This document shows positions 9,821 through 21,800 of a stretch of DNA of 64,000 nucleotides, one piece after another. This DNA comes from Anthoceros angustus (Eukaryota; Streptophyta; Anthocerotopsida; Anthocerotales; Anthocerotaceae). The DNA is taken from NCBI GenBank assembly GCA_010909165.1, contig MU008200.1, positions 124,001 through 188,000 of the forward strand, in the 5' to 3' direction. The translations under genes and the position numbers were made by a program. Below the pieces are notes generated by a model, which was given only the letters and a program-made list of their open reading frames with translations, was not told where the DNA came from and did not search any database. How positions within the stretch are numbered: position 1 is the stretch's first letter; each line of letters opens with the position of its first letter.

Positions 9821-10103
9821 CTACCCCTTTAGGCTACCTACCTGCTTTACTACGGGGTCATTTTGAACTGTTTCTTTTCCCCTCGGTATCCTCTATGCCT
9901 ACCTAACAGTTCCCTATAATTCCAGCTTCAAAAGGAACAAAAAGAATGCCGGCATATCTCCCCTAATCAATTCTCAACTAAAAGAGTTCGGACCTGTTCC
10001 GAAATGAATGAACTTGATCCAGTGGCCCAAACTTTTGCGTTCCACAATTTGACCTTGGTGATGGAGTTAGTACGCTCATTATGTCGACTGCTTCATATAG
10101 TTG

Positions 10104-10457
10104 CTAGAGGTTCTTCCAAGCTGCAATTGCAGCTGCATCTTCAGCCCTCGTAACATGGTGAGCTGTGCTGCTATGTAAACCAGATAGGATTGCATTACGT
10201 GCCTTTTTGTCTGTCTTAGCCCAAGCTGTCATATCTGCTGCTGATGTTGCGTTTGGGCCGGATTGTGTGGGCTTGGCATAGTTGCCGTCAACAACCATCC
10301 ATAGGTCATTGTCCTCCAGAATGCCATGCATTCTCATAGCCTATATGTCGTATTCTATTCCTCAAAATCTATCACGCTCTTTATAGTCAATTTCAATTGT
10401 ATGATTAATTGTTGTGCTTGTTGTGGTAGATGTACCAGCTGATCTAGATGCTGCCAT
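10104..10457 (-). pseudogene. Copia Gag N-terminal fragment
   Basis: On the minus strand, an ATG at 10457-10455 opens a frame rich in Ser/Thr and then, after two stops, 10337-10104 reads MRMHGILEDNDLWMVVDGNY ... AWAKTDKKARNAILSGL. The pattern LW-x-VDG followed by W-x-KDxKA-x-I is the signature of the UBN2/Copia Gag family. The downstream part toward 9900 is unreadable. The primer-binding site at 10840-10851 lies upstream in the same orientation, as expected for a Ty1/Copia element. Confidence 0.7.
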
Positions 10458-10839
10458 GTTGACAAGTAGTGTGGTTGTCGTAATTTTTATATGTCTATAA
10501 TATATATTAGGAGGTGACCACATTCAGGAGGGCTTTATGTCTTAATCAGTCAGATTCAGCACCTGAAATATTGCTGGCTATAGCAGAGTTGGTCAGCACA
10601 TCTTTAACATACAAAAAGTTAGGTAAGGAGTCACCTACAGCTTTTGGTTTTTTCATTTTGCCATTGCATCTGCATTGTCCACGACCAAGTCTGTGGACAG
10701 GTGCCTGAACAGGACTTCTAGGGCGCCGGTGGCTGAAGGTTGGGAACTTATGAGTGAAATTCCCTCCCCTCCTACCACCGTGCCTTGGTATTATGCTGAC
10801 ATTTAAAATTGCCTATACATTGAGGTTACAAATGTTGTG
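10458..10839 (-). other. Copia leader region, no gene seen
   Basis: Between the Copia gag fragment and its primer-binding site I see no convincing coding sequence. A short plus-strand frame (10514-10708) has no recognisable motif. The stretch is most simply the untranslated leader of the minus-strand Copia element. Confidence 0.4.
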
Positions 10840-10851
10840 GCTCTGATACCA
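10840..10851 (-). other. Copia primer-binding site (initiator tRNA-Met)
   Basis: Read on the minus strand, TGGTATCAGAGC is the standard minus-strand primer site of plant Copia elements, complementary to the 3' end of the initiator methionine tRNA. The LTR should begin directly next to it on the plus-strand right side (from about 10852), which places the minisatellite at 11146-11315 inside the LTR. Confidence 0.75.
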
Positions 10852-11145
10852 TGGCAATACATAAGAGCGGAAGCAATAGTGCATAAGAGCAAAAGAACTT
10901 AAGCAAGTGCAAAGTGTCAAAACTGAGAGACATATAAAGTAGTTTAAAAACTGAATCTAGTGTTTGTTCATATATGCGGTGGGGTACTCTAAGTTATTCT
11001 TAAGAAATAATATGTTCAAACGTGCCTTAAATATGACACCCTCTACATTGCAAGCCTTGAGTTGAGAGAGCTGTGGAGAGCCTAGGTAGTGGGTTTGTCA
11101 TTGAATCGAGGGCAGTAATCAATTGAGCGTAGATAGTCATACTAA

Positions 11146-11315
11146 GTATTCTGGGAATAAAGTCAAACTCAAGTGTATATTCTGAGAATAAAGCCGGACT
11201 CAAGTATGTATTCTGGGAATAAAGCCATACTCAGATGTATATTCAGGAAATAAAACCATACTCAAATACGTATTCAGGAATAAAGCCAGACTATGTGTGT
11301 ATTCTGGAAATAAAG
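11146..11315 (+). repeat. Minisatellite of about 30 bp, six copies
   Basis: Six degenerate units share TATTCTGGGAATAAAGCCA followed by an ACTCAA-type end. Units are 28-33 bases long and differ by single substitutions and gaps. They lie about 650 bases upstream of the receptor-kinase start, within DNA that probably is the minus-strand Copia LTR. A second doublet (GGAGCCTAGTATTA / GGAGTCTAGTATTA) follows at about 11365-11395. A minus-strand TATA-like CTATACTATAAG lies near 11480-11495, which fits an LTR promoter. Confidence 0.8.
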
Positions 11316-11959
11316 AACAGAAATATGGTCTGGGAGTCATCAGTTAACGAACGGTGGACTACTTGGAGCCTAGTATTATTTGGAGTCTAGTATTACGGCG
11401 TTAAGCAAGTCTCTGTGTGGATGAATTGGCGAGGTCCTGAAAAGCACTTACCACTTCTTACTGGCTGCGAGTGAGGGGCGTTACTTATAGTATAGTCAAA
11501 AGCGCGCGCTTATCTATTCAAACCATCCGCAGCCGCCGCCTGCTTTTGTGCTTGTCTCCCTTTGTCAGAAAGTCGAGTACACCAGTCTCGTACCGTAACG
11601 TAGCTTCAACGTCGGCACTTACGCACTTTTAGGCGTTGGAGTCAGCACCAGAAACAGAGTGGTGCCCCGAAGCCACACCCACACTATTACGACTCACCTT
11701 GTCGCCGACTCACTCGCCCTTCGTTTTTCCACAGACGGGAAAGTTTGCCTAGTTGTATGCTCACGTCATAGATCTAGCAGATGGAAAGGGTAGAGCAGCA
11801 TGCCTTTCATTCACTCTCGCTTCAATCTCAGCCATGTTCAGAAGAAAACTGACTGGATTTACTTCGCAGCTCCCAGAGATGTCCGTACCTGCTTTTGGTA
11901 GTCTGCACTCTTCAGGATCAAGTCGATACGCCACAAGGGGTCTGGTAGGAGGGAGCAGA

Positions 11960-14578
11960 ATGATATTCGTCCTAGCATTATTTGGTCTTCTTTCCATTCA
12001 GTTGCAGCTCCGAGCTGGCGGAGCGCAACATACCTATCCACCACCCACCGCCATCGACATGGACCATGCTAGCCTCAAGGCATTTCTTATGAATCAAACA
12101 TTGGATGTGGAGCAGGTGGCTAATCCCTGTAACTGGTCTGTGTGGGTGCAGTGTAAGTATGTCCCAAAAACGAATGGAGAGAGGAGGATTCGGAAACTTA
12201 CCATATCTGGAGCCCGGCTCAATGGGAGCATCCCAGCGGGCACTATCGGCAATCTTAAGGCGCTTGAGTACCTTAACCTCTCTCACAATTCTCTGCTGGG
12301 TACGATTCCGGAGGATCTGTGGGGCCTTCCGAACCTGAGTTCCTTGGACCTTGCAGAAAATAGGTTGGTCGGTAGTCTTTCTCCTCTTGTAGGGAAAGCG
12401 TGGTCTCTTCGCACTCTTGATCTCTCAGCCAATATGTTGAATGGACCCATTCCTTTGGAGATAGGTTATCTATCAGATCTTCAGCATCTAAACGTTGGAA
12501 GAAATCCACTGGGAGGCTTTATACCTCCAGAGCTCTTCAATTGCACAAGGCTGAAGAACTTGGATTTATCGGAAGCAAACCTCCAAGGTCCAATTCCTCG
12601 TGCTCTTGGGGACCTATTTTCTCTTCGTGATGTCAACCTGTCTGGTAATTCACTGACGGGCCCGGTTCCAGATATGTCAAGACTTCAAAGGCTGACATCG
12701 TTCTCAGTGTCAAGTAATGTTCTATCTGGAGGATTGCCGACAAACGTGTCTGGTAGTTTAAGGACCCTAGATCTCAGTGCGAATGGCTTTGAGGATGTGA
12801 TCTCTAACCTCCCACATAGCTGGCTTTTGCTTGAGTACCTTGATCTGTCATTTAATCCTGGTCTGGGTGCTGGCGGGTTCCCTTTGAATCTAGGAAGCCT
12901 TTCAGCTCTTAGATATCTTAGCATTTCATGGAGTAGCTTTTCTGCAGGTACTTTCCCTGCAATCTTTGAGCTTCTGAACCTGACATACCTGGACTTGGCG
13001 TCATGTAATCTTGTTGGGAATTTGCCTGCTGACCTGGATAAATTAACGAACCTTGGAGCTTTGAATCTCTCAGAGAACAATCTATCAGGTGTCATCCCTA
13101 TCCAGTTGGGCAGTTTGTCACAGCTTACAAGTCTTGATCTCTCACACAATAGTCTATGTGGATCTATTCCCTCGCAACTTGCTAACTTGACTTTGCTAAC
13201 CAACGTCGACCTGTCTTTTAACAACCTAAGTGGACCCATTCTTCAACAATGGACAAGGTTTGATGACTCTTCGTTTGAAGGCAATCCTTTGCTCTGCAGT
13301 GGAAGGTGTCAGAGGGGTACTGCAGGTGCTCCTACTTTTTCTGGGGAGCCTGAAAGTCTGCTTCCACCAGCTTCACACCGTAGGCACCGTGTGAAAGCAG
13401 GAATTCTTGTGGGTATTGTTGTTGGCAGTCTTGCTTCTATTGTTGTGATGTTTGCTCTTCTGTGTTGGCATAGAAGAGCATTAAACAAGGCTACCGCATC
13501 AGGCTTGGTAGTCAGTCCTGAAGTTTCAACAATCTCTGAGCGTCATCTCCCAGCTCGGGATCCATTTTCTGTTGACTCAGGATCTTGGGTGACGGCAGTG
13601 AAGGACCCGAGCGCTGTCCCTGTGACATTTTTGGAGAAACCGCTCTTGAGGTTTACCCTTGCTGATCTTTATGCGGCTACCTCTACTTTTAGCAAGGACA
13701 CGCAAATATCAGAGGGGAGACATGGACCTGTGTACAAAGGGATTCTGGCAAACGGTGTCCTTGTGGCCATCAGGGTTCTATCTGACGGGGGATTCCATTC
13801 AGAGCAAGAAGCAGCTGCCCAGCTGGAAACGCTGGGCAGAGTAAGGCACACAAATTTGGTGCCCCTAGTTGGATATTGTGTGGTAGGCAAGCAGAGGCTA
13901 CTAATATATGATTTCATAGTGAATGGAGATCTACATAGGCGACTGCATGACCTGCCCGAGGGGATATCCAACATCGAGGACTGGAGCATGGATACTTGGG
14001 AGCAATTGGAGGGAGATGCCTGTGGGGATACCTTTGAGTGGCATTTAAGACACAAAATTGCTCTTGGTCTGGCTAGAGCCTTGGCATTCCTGCACCATGC
14101 ATGCTCGCCTCACATAATTCACTGTGCAGTCAACTGCTGCAACGTCCTGCTGGACTGCAATCATGAGCCCTATCTTGCAGATTGTGGACTTCTCAGTTTG
14201 AGGACTGCAGGAGACCGCAGTTTTTGTGCTACCCAAAGTACTCCTGGGTATATCCCACCTGAGTACGCACAAACTTCTGAACCAAGTACAAGAGGAGATG
14301 TGTACAGCTTTGGGGTCGTTTTGCTAGAACTTGTTACAGGTAGACGGCCAACTGGACTTGTCTCCTACGACAGCTGTGAAGGGAATCTGGTCGGCTGGGT
14401 GCGATCTCTGATTCGTGAAAATCAAGGATATAGGGCTTTGGATCCTAAGGTTACGCGCGCCGGACCACTGCCAGAAATGCTGGAGGCGTTGAGAATTGGT
14501 TACCTGTGCACCGCGGATGTACCATCCAAGAGGCCCTCAATGCATCAGGTGGTCAGGCTTTTGAAAGATATCCAGTGA
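11960..14578 (+). CDS. LRR receptor-like pseudokinase, At2g24230-like
   Basis: Single-exon gene encoding a plasma-membrane receptor-like kinase. I chose the Met at 11960 because it opens a hydrophobic signal peptide (MIFVLALFGLLSIQLQL); upstream in-frame ATGs from 11753 would add up to 69 residues ahead of it. The ectodomain has an N-terminal cap with NPCNWSVWVQC and about 15 LRRs (for example LNLSHNSLLGTIP). One membrane segment (ILVGIVVGSLASIVVMFALL) lies near residue 480, and a kinase fold starts near residue 570. Catalytic sites are altered: VAIRVL replaces the Lys-bearing VAVK strand (13772), HCAVN replaces HRDLK (14120) and DCG replaces DFG (14180). The HDLPEG...WSMDTWEQ insert and LRIGYLCTADVPSKRPSMHQ match the At2g24230 type. 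It probably signals without phosphotransfer. No TATA box is evident. Confidence 0.93.
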   Translation: MIFVLALFGLLSIQLQLRAGGAQHTYPPPTAIDMDHASLKAFLMNQTLDVEQVANPCNWSVWVQCKYVPKTNGERRIRKLTISGARLNGSIPAGTIGNLKALEYLNLSHNSLLGTIPEDLWGLPNLSSLDLAENRLVGSLSPLVGKAWSLRTLDLSANMLNGPIPLEIGYLSDLQHLNVGRNPLGGFIPPELFNCTRLKNLDLSEANLQGPIPRALGDLFSLRDVNLSGNSLTGPVPDMSRLQRLTSFSVSSNVLSGGLPTNVSGSLRTLDLSANGFEDVISNLPHSWLLLEYLDLSFNPGLGAGGFPLNLGSLSALRYLSISWSSFSAGTFPAIFELLNLTYLDLASCNLVGNLPADLDKLTNLGALNLSENNLSGVIPIQLGSLSQLTSLDLSHNSLCGSIPSQLANLTLLTNVDLSFNNLSGPILQQWTRFDDSSFEGNPLLCSGRCQRGTAGAPTFSGEPESLLPPASHRRHRVKAGILVGIVVGSLASIVVMFALLCWHRRALNKATASGLVVSPEVSTISERHLPARDPFSVDSGSWVTAVKDPSAVPVTFLEKPLLRFTLADLYAATSTFSKDTQISEGRHGPVYKGILANGVLVAIRVLSDGGFHSEQEAAAQLETLGRVRHTNLVPLVGYCVVGKQRLLIYDFIVNGDLHRRLHDLPEGISNIEDWSMDTWEQLEGDACGDTFEWHLRHKIALGLARALAFLHHACSPHIIHCAVNCCNVLLDCNHEPYLADCGLLSLRTAGDRSFCATQSTPGYIPPEYAQTSEPSTRGDVYSFGVVLLELVTGRRPTGLVSYDSCEGNLVGWVRSLIRENQGYRALDPKVTRAGPLPEMLEALRIGYLCTADVPSKRPSMHQVVRLLKDIQ

Positions 14579-15510
14579 GATGTTTCCAAGTGTCTTGGGA
14601 GTACCTAATAAGAGAAACATTTCTAACGTTTCAACGTGTGGTTATCTTGGATGACGGTGGTCTTGCCGGTATAATGTGGTGCACTCCTTCTGTTCTAACA
14701 TCAGCCTAAAGCACATCATGCTTCGCTACTGCCCAGCGCATCAGCATGCGGGTTGTCCCGTCTTCAAGGATGTTCGGTTCGTCCGAAGACCCGCAAGTGG
14801 TGCAGGAACGTATACTTACAGTCCACTAGAAAATGTGTACATGCCTGGAGTGGTGGACCTAATGTAGACACTTACATATCACCAAAGTAGAACTGCAATC
14901 AATCGTGGTGCAATCAATCCGCTGTAAAACAAATCAATCAAAACTGTCCGTGCCGCCATGCTGTCAGTGTCCCCACAGCCAGGAGCCGAGGATGAATGCC
15001 TTTACTTATTTGCTCCTATGGCGGTGCAACTGATTTTAAGTCGGGAAATTTGAATTTATTTCGCGAGCAACCTGATCTTGTGTGCATGCTGTGGTGGAGA
15101 AGCTTTGCAACCTCATTGCCCGTTGTCAATCATACCTCGGCCTACGTTTCTGTGAGCCTGAGTGGCATGAGGATTGGGGCCAGGGGCCAGCTATGTAGGA
15201 CGTAGAATGTTCGCTAGTGTTATGCACCAGCTACTTCCAGCAGCAGCTCAACAGCTTTCACAAACCACGGTTCCAATGACAGCTGGAATAGCAGCAGAGC
15301 ATTTTGACAAACTGGTCAGATCTGGTACTGGGCCGCTGAAGCGATCACAGGAGCTTTTCCGGCACAGCGCGACAGCTACCTTCGCGTTCATCACTTTTGG
15401 GCTTTCACAGCGAGACTGTTTGCTTCCGGGCGGAAGGGCGGGCTCGTCTTTTCACTTTTCCATATTACCGTGGCCTTCGAGGAAAGAATTATGTGATTGG
15501 TAAAATGGAA
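14579..15510 (+). other. Intergenic region, no gene seen
   Basis: This stretch between the receptor kinase and MOR1 contains only short open frames without recognisable motifs. The first part should be the 3' untranslated region of the receptor gene. The last few hundred bases should contain the MOR1 promoter. Confidence 0.5.
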
Positions 15511-15520
15511 ATATATAAAA
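15511..15520 (+). promoter_or_regulatory. Candidate TATA box of MOR1
   Basis: ATATATAAAA at 15511-15520 is the best TATA-like string upstream of the MOR1 start. Transcription from about 15545 would give a 5' leader near 290 bases. A second weaker candidate, CCTATATAGACC, lies at 15656-15667. Confidence 0.35.
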
Positions 15521-15836
15521 TTGACCTCCCATTTTCCGACCGTTTCCATCGCTCTTCAAATAAAGGTCCTGGTCTCCAAGTTTGCACTACTGCGCGTAGC
15601 AGAGCGAGTCGAGGGATCCAGCTTTTCGGGTGCACCAGCAGTGGGTAGATACCGCCCTATATAGACCGTACCGAGTGTTACAGCCAAGTTCGAGCTGGAA
15701 ACCGTGTATGTTGTGTGTGTTTCAGTCTCAAGGCGCCCATCCGCGGAGGGCCCCTCGTGGTGATCGTCCCCGTGCAACTAGCTCGCCCATGCTTTTTCTT
15801 GCACTAGACAGTCATTGATTGCTCAGTCTTGTTGAA

Positions 15837-18800
15837 ATGTCGGAAGATGAGAAGATTCTCAAGGAAGCCAAGAAGTTGTCATGGGAGGATAGGCTGGGAC
15901 ACAAAAATTGGAAAGTTAGGAACGATGCCAACATTGATCTTGCCGCTTTGTGCGAGACCATTCTCGATCCGAAAGACCCCCGATTGAAAGAGTTTGGTGA
16001 GTGCCAGGCTTTCCACCGTCGGCGCCCTAACATGTCCTGACATCTATTGGTGAATAATACTCTGATTATCGGTTGTGGCATTCCTGCAAACTCATCCTAG
16101 CTTGCGGTGCAGGACCCTTGTTCAAGAAAGCCGTGTCAGACTCAAATGCCCCTGCGCAGGAGAAGGCTCTGGATGCAGTCATTGCATATCTCAAAGCTGC
16201 TGATGTTGATGCTGCCAGGCATGATACTCTTACAACCCTTTGCCCGAGATTGATTGCAGCTTTGTTGGAGTGACTTCCTGGAGCAAAATTGGAGGTTCTG
16301 AATTTGTTTAATGCACATTTCTTGTTGATTTCCTTCCCCACATCTTGGTGAGCTGTGGGTTTACTTCTCTCGTATATCACTTGATGTAAGGATCCTAAGC
16401 CACCGATCCGCTTGCAGGTATGCGAAGGAAATATGTGATGCCATTGTGGGGAAGTGTCTCACTGGCCGTCCTAAGACAATTGAGAAGGCACAGGCTGTCT
16501 TTTTGCTGTGGGTTGAACTGGAGGCTGCAGATATTTTTCTGGTAACTATTGTAATATTCGTGCATGTATTCTAACATCTCATCTTCCCGATTACATGGGA
16601 CACCTTGCGTTCATTGCAATATGCAGAACACCAGATCCTATTGTTAATAGATATTTTGAATTGGCCTAGTGGTGGTCTTTGACCTTATATCTGGGCTATT
16701 TAACGTGAATCAGTTGCTAGTTTTGTTGCTGATCTGTTTGGGCTTGATGTTGCAGGATGCTATGGAGAAAGCTGTAAAGAACAAGGTTGCAAAAGCTGTT
16801 GTACCAGCCATTGATGCGATGTATCAGGCTATTAGGTATTGAGCACATCTTTGTGCTCTTGAGTCTTGTCAAGTATGTCCCTGGCTTGTCCAGGTTTGTG
16901 AATCTTATAGAGCCAGCTTTCTGGTTGTGGTTTAATGCTTCTCCCCCCTTGTATAACTTTCTGCTTGCACTCTTGTTCACAGTTTGTTTGGCACAAAAGT
17001 TGTTCCTCCGAAGAAAATCTTGAAGATGCTTCCAGACCTTTTCGATCATCAAGATCAAAATGTTAGAGCCTGTGCCAAGGGATTGACAATTGAGATGTGC
17101 CGCTGGATTGGCAAGGACATAGTGAAGTCAATCTTGTTTGAGAAAATGAGGGACACGATGGTATGTTCTGCATATGTGGGTTGTGTTCATCGCTCCTCTC
17201 TGCTGTCTGGTTTTAAACATACATATGGTACGAACTACATATCTGGCCGAGATGCCTGTATGTGCTTTTGAAGCTGTTCTTGTTGAACTCTGTAGAAAAA
17301 GGAGCTGGAAGCTGAGGTGGATGCAGTCACTGGAGTTTCCAAGCCTTCACGGAAGATTAGGTCAGTGAGCTGCAAATTCCAAGAGCGTATGTCTGGGCAT
17401 TTTCGGTGAGATGGGATTTTTTCATATGTTGAACTGTCTCCTGCACTAGGTCAGAGCAGGAGAAGGAACTTGAACTAGAGCCTGTTGTTGAGTGTCCACA
17501 AGCCGGACACATAGATGATTCACCTATTGGGGGTATGGTCTCATCCGTATTCTTGCAGCCTGGTTGCCTCATATCACGTGGGATTCACATTATGCTCCTT
17601 ATGCATCGTTTTTTGTGCCAGGCTCGCCAAATGTTGACGAGTATGAGCTTGTCGATCCTGTGGATATTTTGACACAACTGGGCAAGTCCACCTTCTGGGA
17701 AGGAGTAGTAAGTAGTGTGGTTATTGTAGTCCAAATGAAAGTTTTGTGCATGAAGCTGGGAAGCTTGTTGTATGATAGCTACAGTCCATTATTGGATGAG
17801 TATTCTGACTGGTTTGCAATACCTTCGTGGTATGCCATACTGTGAAGCCAGACCTGCCATCTAATTTCTGCTGTAATTTACGTTTCAGAAAGCCTCAAAG
17901 TGGTCTGAGCGGCGTGATGCTGTTGGGGAACTAACCAAGCTTGCCTCAGTGAAAAGGCTTGGAGCTGGTGACTATGCTGAAGTTTGTCGGACTTTGAAAA
18001 AAGTGTGTGAATTATTTTCTTTAGTATCTCAAAGAGAATTACTTTCAGTTGGAGGCTTTGACGTCTCCAGCTGTGCTTGATGGGCTTGTAGATCTTTGTG
18101 GTTTGTCATCTGCTATGTCAAAATCTTACTAATTTTGACGCAGCTGTCTGTATGTAACATGGGCACAAATGAACAATACAAGTTGACTGGAGTTGTTTGG
18201 GTTTGTCTCAGCTTATTATGGATGTGAACATAGCTGTCGCTGTGGAAGCAGTTCAAGCAGCTGGCAATTTGGCAAGGGGACTCCGCAAGGACTTCGCGAG
18301 TGGTGCAAGGCTGTTGCTTCCCCTTTTGCTGGTACTATACCCCCCCTGTATAGCTGTTTCCTTCAGGTAAGATCCGGCAATATTACATTGCTAATCTTTG
18401 TAATATTTGTATCAGGATAAGCTGAAAGAGAAGAAGCAAGTGATGGTTGATGCTCTGTCCCAAACACTTCAAGCATTGCACAAAGGCGGTTGCATACAGC
18501 TATTGGACATTGTTGAAGGTACTCACATCCTTATTGGTAGTTTAATTTCTTGGCTGGTTTCAACTCTTGCATACTGAGTGATTCTGGTCGGCATGTACTG
18601 GCAGAGATAAGGTCACTATTGATTGACAGCATTATACAGAAGCAAGTGGATTGATGTATTGATGCATCTGGCCTGATGACATGTGCAGAGGTGAAGGTTG
18701 CAACAAAGAATAAAGTGCCCTCTGTGAGGTCACTGTGTCTGACTTGGCTTACGTTCTGCATAGAAACAAGCAGCAAGGCTCTTGTGTTAAAGCTGCACAA

Positions 18801-21800
18801 GGACTATGTGCCTATTCTGATGGAGGTTAGCAATGCCCTCCTGGCCAAAAGATGATTTCTCTTTTCTGTGCAGGTGTAGCTGTATGCCGTGGTGTCCATA
18901 TGCATATGTCACTAATTCTGTGTTGATAATGAGGGATCTTTTTGTAGTGCCTTACGGATGGGACACCTGAAGTTCGTGATGCAGCTTTTTCTGCCCTTGC
19001 TGCTGTTGCAAAGGTAAGAAGGTGAACATTATTGTAGAATGTTTGAAGGGATCCAGGGGCGGATGAGAATGGTTGTTTTCTCTTTCTTGGTTGGGAAATC
19101 CATGGGCTATAGTAGAAAGGATGTGTTTGTCCTTGTGAAGGCTTTGACCCTGTAAATCTTAACAGTCAGTAGGAATGCGACCCTTGGAGAGATCTCTGGA
19201 AAAACTTGATGAAGTACGGAGAAAAAAACTCATAGAAATGATTGGTTCAAATGAAGGAGGTGCTCCCTCCACCTCAGGTGCAGGTACCCGTCACTGATGG
19301 TTCAGCTTGTTTTCTTTGAAGCTGATTCTTACTTCTTACTGCTGCTGTTTTCACTTTTGTACACATGCAACGGACAGTGTCTGCCAGAGTTGGATCTGCC
19401 AATCCAGGGGCTTCTGATGAGGTGGATATTGTGGGGTGACCATTCTGTGCCAGTGTTGAAATACTGTAGAGTAAGCTAATTGGAGCTGTGGCAGGCTGTG
19501 GGTGCTGTGCCAAAGAAGTCGGCTGCAAGCCTACTGACGGGGAAAAAGTTGGCTTCTGGTACTGCAGCAAGTGTAAGCCTGCTATTCCTTCTATTCCTCC
19601 CAAATCCATGCTAACCTGTTGATAGACATCTGCTTCATCTCACAAGTCTCTCTTCCTTTTAATAGAGCACAAAGAGGAGTGCACCAGTCAGGCCCAGCAC
19701 CGCAAAGAAATCAGATGTTGTAGGAAAACATCTTCCAGCAGCTGAGCCGCTCGAGGATCTTGAGGTATGGTTCGCAAAAGAGCCTCATAACAGAAGCTGA
19801 TGATGGCTGGGGATTCTTTTGAGGTTTCTGTGCCTGGGTATCTGCTGTTCGGGTTATCCATCCATTGCATGAAATGGAACCTTGGGCGTGTGACAGCCCG
19901 GTTGCATAAGCTTAGAAGAAATTGAAGCCCGAGTGGGAAGTCTCCTGGAGATGGATGTGCTTTTGAAGTTGAAGAGTTCAAACTGGAAAGAAAGGCTGGA
20001 AGGTGAATCGGCAATATTACAAGTTTTTGTGGTTCTAATTTTGCTTCTTGGTTGCATAAGCCCGGTTGCGTAGGCCTTCTTGGTTGCACAACACTGATTC
20101 AGTGTTGTGCTGTGTAGCAATTACTGTCTTCAAGGCAATGGTGGAAGGTCTAGATGATGTACAGCAACATGCTGAATTACTTATTCGGCTCATTTGCTTG
20201 TTGCCCGGCTGGTCTGAGAAGAATGTCCAGGTCATCTTCAAATTTGTGCTGAAGCTTGAAACTTTGTAGCTGTGTTTTTATGTAGATTCTAATCTGTGGC
20301 AATGTACTCTAACTGGTTTCCTTTTGGCTCTCTCTGGGTTCATTGGTTCGCAATTCAGTTTTCAAGTTCATCAGGGTAAACTGAAGTCTTGGAAGTTTGG
20401 CAAAATTATTATGTCCTCACAGCAGTACTGTTGTTCTTGTGGGTTGCAGGTCCAGCAAAAAGCAATTGAAATCATCACACATATCGCTCAAAACTCGCTT
20501 TTTTCAAAGCGCTGCGTAGTTCTGTGCGTTGCAGGTGGGTGTATACTTAGGATTTGGTCCCCAAGGAGGTCGGCGGGCTCAAATGCTTGTCGGGCATCCT
20601 GGCGTAGTCAATAACATATCAAGCTGCCAAGATGTTGCAGGAGTGGCTGAGAGGGTCTGTGATGTGAAGACTCGGCTGCAAGCTACGAAGTGCCTGACAG
20701 TGTTTTGTGAATCTGTTGGCCCTCAATTTGTGTTTGACAGGGTATGTTAGTAATATTTCACTTCTGCTCTTATGTCTCATTTTTGTAGTGCTTTTCATAG
20801 CTTTCCTGCACCTTTTGTTGTTGTGTCTGTCATTTGCTTTACACGCTTTCCTTGCTCCTGTGTACAGTTGTTTAAAATCATCAAGGACCATAAGAATCCC
20901 AAAGTGCTCAGTGAGTGCGTGTTATGGCTGGTCAGTGCAGTCGATGACTTTGGAGTTGCACAAATCAAGCTTAAGGTCTGCATGAAGTCCTACTTTGGGA
21001 TTTTTATCAGATATGAGGTAGAGAGAGTGTGCTCATAGGGTTGAAGAACATCCAGTGACTGCTACTCTATGGGTGGCAATGACCTCCTCTGAACACAATG
21101 AAATAGTGTTGAAGAGGTTGCTGTGGGAAGTTAGTTCCCGCTTATTCCTTAACTGCTTATTCCCTAACCTGTTTGTTTCCCAGGACTTGATAGACTTCTG
21201 TAAGGATGTTGGTCTGCAGTCAAGTGCTGCTGCAAGCAGAAATGCGACTGTCAAGCTGATTGGCATCCTGCACAAATTCGTTGGTCCAGGTACGCCACAC
21301 GAAAGTGGTAGTCTCAGTTGACATCTGTCTCGGCTTTCTTCCCATGCTGATTCTGTGCTAATATTACAAACAGATATAAAAGTCTTCCTGTCCGACGTGA
21401 AACCTGCTCTTCAAAGTGCTTTGGACACTGAATACGAGAAGAACCCGTACGAGGTATATTTTCTCTGTTCCCCGTTCTTGTAATTGTGCCTTTGATGGTA
21501 TAGTCTGCAGTTCAGGGTTTGCTGCTAGGGCCCCACTGACTTGGATAATGGCAGGGGCCTGTATCGGCTCCAAGGAGGGCTGTTCGAGCCCTGGATCCTG
21601 ATGTTGTGTCTGCTGGAGGTGGAAGTGATAGTCTGCCTCGGGAAGACATCAGCGGAAAGCTGACTGCTAGTTTGTTGAAGAATCTTAGCTGTCCAGAGTG
21701 GAAAGTAAGCTACCTCAAAAGCCTTTTCTCCGCTGTGCTGCAGATGCATGCTTGCCAGCACTATTGGACCTATTTTGGCTTCCATTCCCTTTTGTGAGTT

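Noticed and set aside
11753-11959. Upstream in-frame ATG at 11753 as start of the receptor kinase
   Set aside because: It would place 69 residues without signal-peptide character ahead of a clear hydrophobic leader starting at the Met encoded at 11960; the same holds for the Met codons at 11834 and 11879.
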